DNA of 7,039 nt from Candidatus Doudnabacteria bacterium (GTDB taxonomy: Bacteria; Patescibacteriota; Doudnabacteria; UBA920; O2-02-FULL-48-8): the NCBI GenBank assembly GCA_016198045.1, contig JACQJI010000011.1, positions 1 to 7,039 of the forward strand. The letters run 5' to 3'. Below, one piece after another: positions 1-5,211 of the stretch (position 1 is its first letter; each line of letters opens with the position of its first letter). The notes under the pieces are model-generated. The model ran no database searches and was not told where the DNA came from. It worked only from the letters and a program-made list of their open reading frames with translations. The position numbers and the translations under genes are program-made.

Positions 1-112
1 AGAAATTTGACTTAATCTTGTGGCTACTTTGGGCTATTTCTTAAGACTAGTCGCAAGATTATAACGCGATATGTTTTTGATTGAGAATTCGAGACATGAA
101 AAATATATCACG

Positions 113-162
113 GGTCAAATTTTCAGTACCTGGTCAATTTTTCTTGCGTCAGGGGTCAGTAC
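113..162. repeat. Short direct repeats (GGTCAa) ahead of the first promoter
   Basis: GGTCAAATTTT (113-123) and GGTCAATTTTT (132-142) are near-identical direct copies, and a shorter GGTCAG lies at 154-159. TCAGTAC also occurs twice (123-129 and 156-162), 33 bp apart. The copies run up to and into the -35/-10 spacer of the promoter at 144-172, so they could be protein-binding sites. They also resemble the short repeated motifs found at the ends of IS21- or IS481-type insertion sequences, and no transposase is present in the window. Either reading is tentative. Confidence 0.35.
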
Positions 163-172
163 AAGCTATAAT
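144..172 (+). promoter_or_regulatory. Predicted sigma-70-type promoter of the 59-codon gene
   Basis: A perfect TATAAT -10 box (167-172) lies 17 bp downstream of TTGCGT (144-149), which matches TTGACA at three of six positions. The predicted transcript would start near 179, leaving a leader of about 34 bases before the AGGAGG ribosome site and the ATG at 213. The weak -35 together with repeated GGTCA motifs around it would suit an activated or regulated promoter, which is inference. Confidence 0.5.
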
Positions 173-199
173 TGCTGGAAGTGCGTCAGGATATGGAAC

Positions 200-205
200 A
201 GGAGG
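200..205 (+). promoter_or_regulatory. Strong Shine-Dalgarno site AGGAGG
   Basis: AGGAGG ends seven bases before the ATG at 213, a textbook arrangement. It is the strongest ribosome site in the window. Most other genes here have weak or no Shine-Dalgarno sequence, so it is the main reason to treat the short ORF downstream as translated. Confidence 0.6.
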
Positions 206-212
206 ATAATTC

Positions 213-392
213 ATGCAAAGCTATCGGATGGATGAGGACCCGCCGCGGACCCCGGACGTTGGTTCGGTACTTGATACTCGTTTAGGGCCGGGGCGGCCGG
301 AAGTGGCTCACTCGCAGGGCGAGGGACTCAATTCGAATCCGCCCTTCATGGAGGGCCGGTCGGACGCGCTGACGATCAAGGTCGAACTCTAG
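213..392 (+). CDS. Small GC-rich gene, 59-aa protein of unknown function
   Basis: This ORF starts MQSYRMDEDPPRTPDVGS and ends ALTIKVEL before a TAG stop. I do not recognise the product. The protein is polar and rich in Pro, Gly, Asp and Arg, with no hydrophobic segment, signal peptide or cysteine, so it should be soluble and perhaps poorly folded. Support for translation is an AGGAGG site at ideal spacing, a TATAAT promoter upstream, a strong terminator 53 bases after the stop and a clear preference for G or C in third codon positions. Bases 241-300 are 42/60 G+C, well above the flanks. The TAG stop lies in the loop of a 7-bp hairpin. It could instead be a leader peptide or part of a structured RNA whose reading frame is accidental. 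There is no neighbour on the same transcript to hint at a role. Confidence 0.5.
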   Translation: MQSYRMDEDPPRTPDVGSVLDTRLGPGRPEVAHSQGEGLNSNPPFMEGRSDALTIKVEL

Positions 393-427
393 CGGTTCGA
401 CGCCGATCTTGCGGCTTAATGAGCCGC
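381..427 (+). other. Two hairpins over the stop codon of the small gene
   Basis: GTCGAAC (381-387) pairs with GTTCGAC (395-401) around a loop that contains the TAG stop. GCGGCT (411-416) then pairs with AGCCGC (422-427) around TAATG. The order, a GTCG-type arm followed by an arm with ATGAG at its tip, resembles the two inner arms of the cloverleaf at 524-652. No convincing closing stem is visible here. With the terminator hairpin downstream, the 3' end of this transcript would be highly structured. Confidence 0.4.
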
Positions 428-444
428 AACTGCACGTTTCGAAA

Positions 445-478
445 GCGAGGTCGCCCTGTCGGCCTCGCCATTTTTTTT
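445..478 (+). terminator. Rho-independent terminator of the small gene
   Basis: GCGAGGTCG (445-453) pairs with CGGCCTCGC (460-468), nine pairs with one G-U wobble, around a six-base loop. Two bases then lead into eight consecutive T (471-478). This is a canonical intrinsic terminator for the + strand. It closes the transcription unit that begins at the promoter at 144-172 and separates it from nrdR. Confidence 0.8.
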
Positions 479-523
479 CAATCTCGACGACCCGCCGGCA
501 GCGACGGGGTCCTGCCTGCGACA

Positions 524-652
524 TCGCTCGGGCTAGCCGACAAAAACTACCGGTCGTCATCCCGCCTCGTGGGAACTTCGGCGGGATGACGACCTGCGTT
601 CTCGATCGGATGAGCCGATCTGCGAAAGCTAGTTTTTGCGACTAGCCCTCGC
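524..652. repeat. Cloverleaf structured element A
   Basis: A closing stem GGGCTAG (530-536) / CTAGCCC (642-648), continued by CAAAAACTA (541-549) / TAGTTTTTG (630-638), encloses two hairpins. The first has a perfect 15-bp stem, GGTCGTCATCCCGCC (552-566) with 580-594. The second is GATCGG (604-609) / CCGATC (615-620) with an ATGAG loop. The element begins TCGCTCGGGC and ends GCCCTCGC, exactly as does the element at 5101-5202, although the stems differ in sequence. It sits between a terminator and the nrdR promoter and has no clear promoter of its own. It may be a structured RNA or a mobile palindromic repeat, and I know no named family that fits. The fold was paired by eye, without an energy calculation. 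Confidence 0.6.
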
Positions 653-773
653 CGTTATATCCAACTTACGTTGTACAAATCGGGATTGACAACATAAAGT
701 TTTATGCTTTGCTTTTGTTGATAAGTTTTTCTGTATTTAGTAAAAGGCCTTTAAACTTAGCAAAAAGTGGCTT
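653..773. other. AT-rich intergenic stretch with no assigned feature
   Basis: Between element A and the nrdR promoter I see only small palindromes: TTGTACAA (671-678) and a 10-bp AAAGGCCTTT near 743. A TTGACA at 686-691 lacks a -10 box at usable distance. No RNA gene or ORF is supported. Confidence 0.4.
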
Positions 774-803
774 TTGACACCTATCTATATATAGGGTTAT
801 AGT
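774..803 (+). promoter_or_regulatory. Promoter of nrdR and probably of the nrd gene cluster
   Basis: A perfect TTGACA (774-779) and TATAGT (798-803, five of six consensus bases) are separated by 18 bp. The predicted start of transcription is near 810. The spacer is almost filled by the first NrdR box (782-797) and the second box (814-829) covers the first transcribed bases, so bound NrdR would block RNA polymerase. The leader to the nrdR start codon would be about 150 bases. Confidence 0.7.
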
Positions 804-829
804 GCTTACGGTACTACTAGATATTGTGT
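782..829. promoter_or_regulatory. Tandem NrdR boxes
   Basis: Box 1 (782-797) has the central palindrome CTATATATAG and matches the NrdR consensus acaCwAtATaTwGtgt at 12 of 16 positions by hand. Box 2 (814-829, CTACTAGATATTGTGT) matches at 13 of 16. They are 32 bp apart, start to start, which is three helical turns, the spacing known for paired NrdR boxes. Being directly ahead of nrdR and overlapping its promoter, they predict autoregulation and co-control of nrdJ if it is on the same transcript. Confidence 0.75.
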
Positions 830-958
830 TTGAAGCCTATACTTGGCTAACCCTTCGACACAAAATCACAACTGGCTCATTCTTCAAAACAAAATTGAGA
901 GGCTCCTTCCGAGAAAAAGGCTTTTATTTTTTTGTGCGCTAAATAACCCGACGCGACG
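830..958 (+). other. Long 5' leader of nrdR
   Basis: About 130 bases separate box 2 from the nrdR ATG. A T-rich run (921-933) follows a weak 4-bp CCTT/AAGG hairpin, too weak for me to call an attenuator. I find no Shine-Dalgarno sequence before the ATG at 959 and no recognisable cobalamin riboswitch B12 box. Confidence 0.35.
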
Positions 959-1402
959 ATGAAATGCCCTAATTGCGCTCATGAAGACAGCAAAGTTTTG
1001 GACTCTCGTCCGATCAATGACGGCTTGGCTATCAGAAGAAGGCGTGAGTGTATTAAATGCGGTTTTCGCTTTTCCACCCACGAAGAAATGGAGATCCTGG
1101 ACTTGACCGTAGTCAAGCGGGACGGGCGCAAAGAGCCTTATATGCGGGAAAAAATTGAATCCGGCATTAGGAAGGCGTTTGAAAAGCGGCCGCTTGAGAG
1201 GGACGATTTCCATGCCTTGATGTCCGCCATAGAACAGGACATCCAGAAACTGGGTCGCAGCGAGATTAGCTCCAAAGAAATCGGCAATATCGTCATGCGC
1301 CGCATCAAGAGCCGGGATCAAGTGGCTTATATCCGTTTTGCTTCTGTCTACCGGCAGTTCGCCGACGTTGAAGAGTTCGTGCGCGAAGCAAAGAAGTTAT
1401 AA
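959..1402 (+). CDS. nrdR: Transcriptional repressor NrdR
   Basis: NrdR represses ribonucleotide reductase genes when its ATP-cone senses a high dATP/ATP ratio. The 147-aa length is typical. The N-terminal zinc ribbon is intact, with C3-P-N-C6 and C31-I-K-C34, and includes the hallmark stretch DSRP (15-18) and the basic run IRRRREC. The ATP-cone follows from about residue 49, starting VVKRDGRKEPY and containing SGIRKAFEKRP and later AYIRFASVYRQF. The start is fixed by the zinc ribbon: MKCPNC is the usual family N-terminus. There is no good Shine-Dalgarno site. Paired NrdR boxes upstream indicate that it controls itself, and nrdJ lies three genes downstream with two unrelated AT-rich genes in between. 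Identity is secure. Confidence 0.97.
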   Translation: MKCPNCAHEDSKVLDSRPINDGLAIRRRRECIKCGFRFSTHEEMEILDLTVVKRDGRKEPYMREKIESGIRKAFEKRPLERDDFHALMSAIEQDIQKLGRSEISSKEIGNIVMRRIKSRDQVAYIRFASVYRQFADVEEFVREAKKL

Positions 1403-1419
1403 GTATAAATCTATTATCT

Positions 1420-1764
1420 ATGGATAATATAAATACAGCCACATTAATTTGCACCCCTGTATGCTTTATAGGCAAAGGGCGTGTTAAATTTACCTCGGTA
1501 ATATCTTCAACAAGCGATTCAAGCCGGAATAAAGTTATTTCAACACTTACCGCTGCAAAGTCAGCAGGCATTATCCAAGATTTTAAAATCAACTCCACCG
1601 GAACATTCGTTGAATGGTTTGTGATGGATGGTGTTATTTACAAAGATTTAAAATTTTTCGTTAATGGCATCGAACCGAAAGATAAAACAGGAGATATGTT
1701 ACTTAACGCGGCTGAATATGAATTAAACGGCCAAACAATTAGCTGGGTAGGACAAGCTCAGTAA
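1420..1764 (+). CDS. Hypothetical protein, 114 aa, AT-rich
   Basis: I do not recognise this product. It starts MDNINTATLICTPVCF and ends TISWVGQAQ. It has no transmembrane segment or signal peptide. Alternating hydrophobic and polar residues in its second half (FVEWFVMDGVIYKDLKFFVNG) suggest beta strands. The gene lies 17 bases after nrdR and 34 bases before the protease gene and shares the AT-rich base use of the protease, in contrast to nrdR and nrdJ. No Shine-Dalgarno site is visible before the ATG. Co-orientation and shared composition suggest that it arrived together with the protease and may be its partner or substrate, which is inference only. Confidence 0.6.
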   Translation: MDNINTATLICTPVCFIGKGRVKFTSVISSTSDSSRNKVISTLTAAKSAGIIQDFKINSTGTFVEWFVMDGVIYKDLKFFVNGIEPKDKTGDMLLNAAEYELNGQTISWVGQAQ

Positions 1765-1798
1765 CTCTTGAACATATTAATCCGTATTTGATGAAACA

Positions 1799-2500
1799 AT
1801 GTTCTCTAAGAATTTAAAAGATAAGATTAAAGAAATAAAAAAATCCATAGTAGCAATAGGGTATAATATAAATGAAACTCAAGTTACTATTATTGGAAGT
1901 GGGTTTGCTCTCTCAGACGATGGGAATATTTTAACTTGCGCTCATGTTTATAACCAAGTACCAAAAGAGTTTATTAAAAATTTAAAAGCGTTAGTAATAA
2001 TAAAGGAAGAAATGGGCTATTTAGATCATTATAGTTGGATTCCAGTAAGTTTAGTTGCAAAAGATGATCAAAAGGATGTAGCTGTATTGAAATTAGAAAG
2101 ATACAAGGATACTTTGTTAAATAAATTAGAGTTAGGAGATTCGGATTCAGTTGATGTGGGACAAGATGTCTATTTCATCGGATTCCCTTATGCGGCTCAG
2201 TTAGCAAACGAAGGCTTCGGAATAACTTTGAATCTTAGTAGAGCAGTTATTAGCAGTATCAAGCGCGATGGTATGGATCCAAGTCATTATAGGAATTGGA
2301 TATTTGTCGATTCAATCAATAATCCTGGTAATAGTGGTGCTCCGTTAATAGACGTAGAAACAAATAAAGTTGTTGGTTTTATGGCTGTAGCTTTTAGAAC
2401 TCCCTCTCAAAATGCAAAATATAAAGACTTAGACATACGAGAGCCTATGCATATAGGGGCAGCTAGGCCCATAAATTTTTTAAAAGAATTAATTAGATAA
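1799..2500 (+). CDS. Trypsin-like (S1 family) serine protease, cytoplasmic type
   Basis: The 233-aa protein has the three catalytic motifs of a chymotrypsin-fold protease: TCAHVY with His49, KDVAVLKLE with Asp93 and NNPGNSGAPL with Ser179. The context GNSGAPL matches the HtrA/DegP-like branch. Unlike HtrA there is no signal peptide, membrane anchor or PDZ domain: the N-terminus (MFSKNLKDKIKEIKKS) is charged and the chain ends about 50 residues after the catalytic serine. It should therefore cleave proteins inside the cell. Such stand-alone trypsin-like domains occur in stress and defence contexts, and here only a small unknown gene accompanies it. The gene is clearly AT-rich (16 G+C of 60 at 1981-2040, against 33 of 60 in nrdJ at 3061-3120), which suggests separate ancestry from the nrd genes around it. 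It ends 10 bases before nrdJ. Confidence 0.9.
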   Translation: MFSKNLKDKIKEIKKSIVAIGYNINETQVTIIGSGFALSDDGNILTCAHVYNQVPKEFIKNLKALVIIKEEMGYLDHYSWIPVSLVAKDDQKDVAVLKLERYKDTLLNKLELGDSDSVDVGQDVYFIGFPYAAQLANEGFGITLNLSRAVISSIKRDGMDPSHYRNWIFVDSINNPGNSGAPLIDVETNKVVGFMAVAFRTPSQNAKYKDLDIREPMHIGAARPINFLKELIR

Positions 2501-2505
2501 AAGGA
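2501..2505 (+). promoter_or_regulatory. Ribosome binding site of nrdJ
   Basis: AAGGA ends five bases before the ATG at 2511 and begins directly after the protease stop codon. It supports this ATG as the nrdJ start and suggests translation close behind the protease gene on one transcript. Confidence 0.6.
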
Positions 2506-2510
2506 CAAAC

Positions 2511-5096
2511 ATGCAGTATTACGAGGTCATTCAAAAGCATCAGTTACTATCGGCGGAGGAAGAGGAGCGGGTCAACAAGAGTTTTTCCGAGAACGCGCAA
2601 AAAATGATGAGAAAGCGCTATTTGCTGCGCGACGAAAAAGGGACATTGCTTGAGAATCCCGCGCAAATGCTCCACCGCATCGCTCACGCTTTGGCTGAAG
2701 TGGAGAAGCAGTACGGCAAAAACCAATTTGAAATCGAGCAAATTGAGCGCGACTTTTTCGGCATCATGGCCGAGAAAAAATTCACGCCGGCCGGCCGGAC
2801 CATTACCAATGCCGGCGCTCCTTCGCCGGTGGTGGCCAACTGCATTGTGCTCCCGATCAAAGATTCGATGGAGAGTATTTTTGGCACGCTGAAAGATGCG
2901 GCCCAGCTGCAGAAAGCCGGCTCTGGGCTTGGGTTTTCGTTTACGCATCTGCGGCCGGCCGGGGCAATCGTCAAAAAATCCCAAGGCATGGCTTCTGGCC
3001 CGGTTTCGTTTCTGCAGGTTTACAACCAGGCGTTCGGCGTAATCAAACAGCAGGGCCGGCACGGCGCCAACATGGCTATCCTGCGGGTGGACCATCCCGA
3101 CATTCTGGACTTTATTCACTGCAAAAAAGTCGAAGGCCATATCCGAAATTTCAATATCTCCGTGGGCATCACTGATGAATTCATGGAAGCGGTGATCAAT
3201 AAACCCAATGAGCCTTGGATTTGCAAATTTGACGGCGTGCCGATGAAGCCGCGCCGGATTGCGCGCGATGAGCATGGCTTGATCAGTAAAATAGAAGAAG
3301 TGGACATTACCGCCGGCCAACTGATGGATGAAATTGTCAATGGCGCTTGGAGGAATGGCGAGCCCGGCGTGGTGTTTCTGGACGTGGTCAACAAAACCAA
3401 TGTTTTGCCGGAATTGGGTGAGATCGACGCCTGCAATCCTTGCGGCGAGCAGTTTCTTCACCACTATGATGTTTGCAACCTCGGTTCTGTCAATTTGGCG
3501 GAATTCGTCAAGAACGGCCAGATTGATTTTGAACAGCTCCGGTTTGTGACCAGGACCTCGGTGCGATTGCTGGACAACGTCGTGGACGTTTCCAATTTCC
3601 CAGTCAAAGCCGTGGACGACATGGCCAAAAATTCGCGGCGCATCGGTTTGGGTGTCATGGGTTTTGCCGACATGCTTTATCAGCTGCATGTGCGCTATGA
3701 TTCGGCCGAAGGCTACAAAGTGGCCGAAGACGTGATGCGCGCCATTCAGGAAGAAGCTCACCGCACTTCGCAAGCCTTGGCCGAAGAAAAAGGCGTGTTT
3801 CCGCTCTACAATCTTTCGATTTACAAAAAGCTCGGGATTCCCATGCGCAACACCATGCTGACCACGATTGCTCCCACCGGCTCGATCTCCATGTTTTTTG
3901 ACACTTCGTCCGGATGCGAGCCCAATTTCGCCCTGGCTTACACCAAGCAAGACAAAGACCGGATGCAGTATCTCTACATCAACCAGTATTTGGAAAAGGA
4001 ATTGAAAGAGCGGGGTTTGTACAGCAAGGAATTGATGGATCAGATTATTATGGAAGGAAGTTTGGCCAAGATTGATTTACCGCAGGACCTCAAAGAGACT
4101 TACCGCGTATCTATGGATATTTCCGCCGAATCCCACATTCGAGTGCAGGGGGCATTTCAGAAGTGGGTGGACAATTCGATTTCCAAGACGATTAATTTCT
4201 CCTATACCGCTACGGAAGAAGACGTGCGCCAGGGTTATATCTTGGCTTGGCAGCTGGGCTGCAAGGGCTGCACGGTTTACCGGGACGGCTCCAGAGAATT
4301 GCAAGTGCTGAATATCAACAAAAATTTGACGGCTGACGGCAAAACCCGCCTTCATCAAGATTTCGGCGGGCAGGCCAAAATTGTCGAACCGCAGGCGCAA
4401 ACAGTGCCTCAGCCAGACCCGACTCCGACTCCTATGCCACAACCTCAACCTCAACCATCGCAACCCCAGCCACAACCAGCTGAACAGCCGCCAGCACCAA
4501 AAATGACCATTTCCCCGCGCAAGCGGCCGGACGTCATGCACGGCTCGACCTACAAAGTCTCTACGGCCTACGGCAATCTGTACGTCACAGTCAACGAAGA
4601 TGAGTTTGGCCCGTTTGAAGTGTTTTCGCAATTAGGCAAAGCCGGCGGATTTTTTGGGGCCCAGACCGAAGCTTTGTGCCGGCTGATTTCCCTCAGCCTG
4701 CGAAGCGGGATTTCCATCCAAGAGGTCATCGACCAGCTCAAAGGAATCAGAGGGCCGGATCCAGTGTTTCATAATGGCGAGCGGATTTTATCTTTGCCCG
4801 ACGCCATAGCCTCGGTGCTGGAAAGCCATATCAAGCGGGGGCAGCAAGAGTTGCCGCTCAAACAAAGTTTGAGCGAGCCTCTCGCCTCGTCTCCGACGAG
4901 AGAGAAAGAATTAGTTTACAAGACAGTTACCCAAGAAATGCAGCCTACTGGAGTTCTGGGGGCCACCGTGGTGACGCAAAAGTTTTCGATCGCTGATTTG
5001 GGGCATGCCCCGGCTTGTCCGGATTGCGGGAGCATGATGTTTATGATGGAAGGGTGCATGAAGTGCGAAGCGTGCGGGTATAGCAAGTGCGGTTAG
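2511..5096 (+). CDS. nrdJ: Adenosylcobalamin-dependent (class II) ribonucleotide reductase
   Basis: NrdJ reduces ribonucleotides to deoxyribonucleotides with a thiyl radical generated from AdoCbl. The 861-aa chain has an N-terminal reductase domain and the ten-stranded barrel with all key residues: Cys111 (NCIVLP), Asn309-Pro-Cys311-Gly-Glu313 (thiyl Cys311), Cys322 (DVCNLGSVNL) and the loop APTGSISMFFDTSSGCEP (454-471). Residues 111 and 322 are the redox pair. After about residue 600 comes a Pro/Gln-rich linker (626-664), then a TSCPD-type domain (about 674-780) and a C-terminal cysteine cluster CPDC...CMKCEACGYSKC (836-860) that should pass electrons to the active site. No N-terminal ATP-cone is visible, so activity control by dATP may be absent, leaving NrdR as the dATP sensor. 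Two unusual in-frame palindromic stretches lie in the linkers, at about residues 611-622 and 783-797. cobO downstream supplies the cofactor. Confidence 0.98.
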   Translation: MQYYEVIQKHQLLSAEEEERVNKSFSENAQKMMRKRYLLRDEKGTLLENPAQMLHRIAHALAEVEKQYGKNQFEIEQIERDFFGIMAEKKFTPAGRTITNAGAPSPVVANCIVLPIKDSMESIFGTLKDAAQLQKAGSGLGFSFTHLRPAGAIVKKSQGMASGPVSFLQVYNQAFGVIKQQGRHGANMAILRVDHPDILDFIHCKKVEGHIRNFNISVGITDEFMEAVINKPNEPWICKFDGVPMKPRRIARDEHGLISKIEEVDITAGQLMDEIVNGAWRNGEPGVVFLDVVNKTNVLPELGEIDACNPCGEQFLHHYDVCNLGSVNLAEFVKNGQIDFEQLRFVTRTSVRLLDNVVDVSNFPVKAVDDMAKNSRRIGLGVMGFADMLYQLHVRYDSAEGYKVAEDVMRAIQEEAHRTSQALAEEKGVFPLYNLSIYKKLGIPMRNTMLTTIAPTGSISMFFDTSSGCEPNFALAYTKQDKDRMQYLYINQYLEKELKERGLYSKELMDQIIMEGSLAKIDLPQDLKETYRVSMDISAESHIRVQGAFQKWVDNSISKTINFSYTATEEDVRQGYILAWQLGCKGCTVYRDGSRELQVLNINKNLTADGKTRLHQDFGGQAKIVEPQAQTVPQPDPTPTPMPQPQPQPSQPQPQPAEQPPAPKMTISPRKRPDVMHGSTYKVSTAYGNLYVTVNEDEFGPFEVFSQLGKAGGFFGAQTEALCRLISLSLRSGISIQEVIDQLKGIRGPDPVFHNGERILSLPDAIASVLESHIKRGQQELPLKQSLSEPLASSPTREKELVYKTVTQEMQPTGVLGATVVTQKFSIADLGHAPACPDCGSMMFMMEGCMKCEACGYSKCG
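4341..4376. repeat. REP-like palindrome translated in frame inside nrdJ
   Basis: CCCGCC (4345-4350) and GGCGGG (4365-4370) flank a 14-base loop and are read in frame as part of KTRLHQDFGGQAK (residues 611-623). From memory, near-identical peptides (TRL.QG.GGQA) appear in many Parcubacteria proteins where a palindromic repeat has entered a gene. It lies at the boundary between the catalytic barrel and the Pro/Gln linker, a place that tolerates extra residues. The same core, CCCGCCT...TTCGGCGGG, recurs in the large hairpin of the element at 524-652. Confidence 0.65.
4857..4900. repeat. Three adjacent short hairpins inside nrdJ
   Basis: CTCAAAC/GTTTGAG (4857-4863 with 4867-4873), GCGAG/CTCGC (4873-4877 with 4881-4885) and CTCGTC/GACGAG (4886-4891 with 4895-4900) follow each other almost without gaps, each with a three-base loop. 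They encode a linker of about 15 residues (LKQSLSEPLASSPTRE) between the TSCPD domain and the C-terminal cysteine cluster. This may be a second in-frame palindromic insertion, or a linker with chance pairing. Confidence 0.4.
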
Positions 5097-5100
5097 ATAA

Positions 5101-5202
5101 TCGCTCGGGCAGCCACTTTTCGGACACGGCCGATGAGCGGCCTAAGAGGTCGACGCATGGAAGCGTCGACCAATTGTCCTCAAAGTGGCATGCCCTCGCT
5201 CT
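5101..5202. repeat. Cloverleaf structured element B
   Basis: The closing stem GGGCA-GCCACTTT (5107-5119) pairs with AAAGTGGC (5182-5189) and TGCCC (5191-5195), leaving one bulged A. After a small internal loop GGACA (5122-5126) pairs with TGTCC (5175-5179). Inside are two hairpins: GGCCG (5128-5132) / CGGCC (5138-5142) with an ATGAG loop, and GGTCGACGC (5148-5156) / GCGTCGACC (5163-5171). The first ten bases (TCGCTCGGGC) and the terminal GCCCTCGC equal those of element A, and TCGCTC flanks the stem on both sides. It starts five bases after the nrdJ stop codon and ends ten bases before the next start codon, so it would be transcribed with nrdJ. It lacks a T-tract and is not a standard terminator. 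I see no B12-box, so a cobalamin riboswitch is not supported. Confidence 0.6.
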
Positions 5203-5211
5203 CAATTTATT

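Noticed and set aside
14..60. AATCTTG/CAAGATT inverted repeat
   Set aside because: Seven pairs with a 33-base loop and no T-tract are within chance expectation.
213..480. tRNA, tmRNA, RNase P or SRP RNA in the GC-rich block
   Set aside because: TTCGAAT at 332-338 resembles a T-loop, but the flanking bases do not pair and no acceptor stem or family core motif was found.
282..560. Minus-strand ORF of 92 codons across the small gene and element A
   Set aside because: It runs antisense through the terminator and hairpins, shows no ribosome site, and is explained by high G+C giving few stops.
409..645. Plus-strand ORF of 78 codons
   Set aside because: It crosses the strong terminator and both arms of element A. 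Inverted repeats and lack of stops in GC-rich DNA explain it.
47..645. CTAGTCGCAA (47-56) and TTGCGACTAG (636-645) as ends of a mobile element
   Set aside because: A single 10-bp match is expected by chance in a window of this size and similarity does not extend outward or inward.
524..652. Hammerhead ribozyme in element A
   Set aside because: ATGAG and GCGAAAG suggested it, but ATGAG lies in a hairpin loop, CTGATGA is not present, and the junction spacing does not fit.
901..933. Attenuator in the nrdR leader
   Set aside because: The T-run is present but the preceding hairpin has only four pairs.
2547..3950. Long minus-strand ORF of 467 codons
   Set aside because: It is the antisense shadow of nrdJ, caused by the codon bias of that gene. 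The product looks like no protein family (many His, Arg, Phe runs).
5097..5211. Cobalamin riboswitch after nrdJ
   Set aside because: The B12 context and a GCCACT string were tempting, but the conserved B12 box and core of the riboswitch are absent and the fold is a simple cloverleaf.
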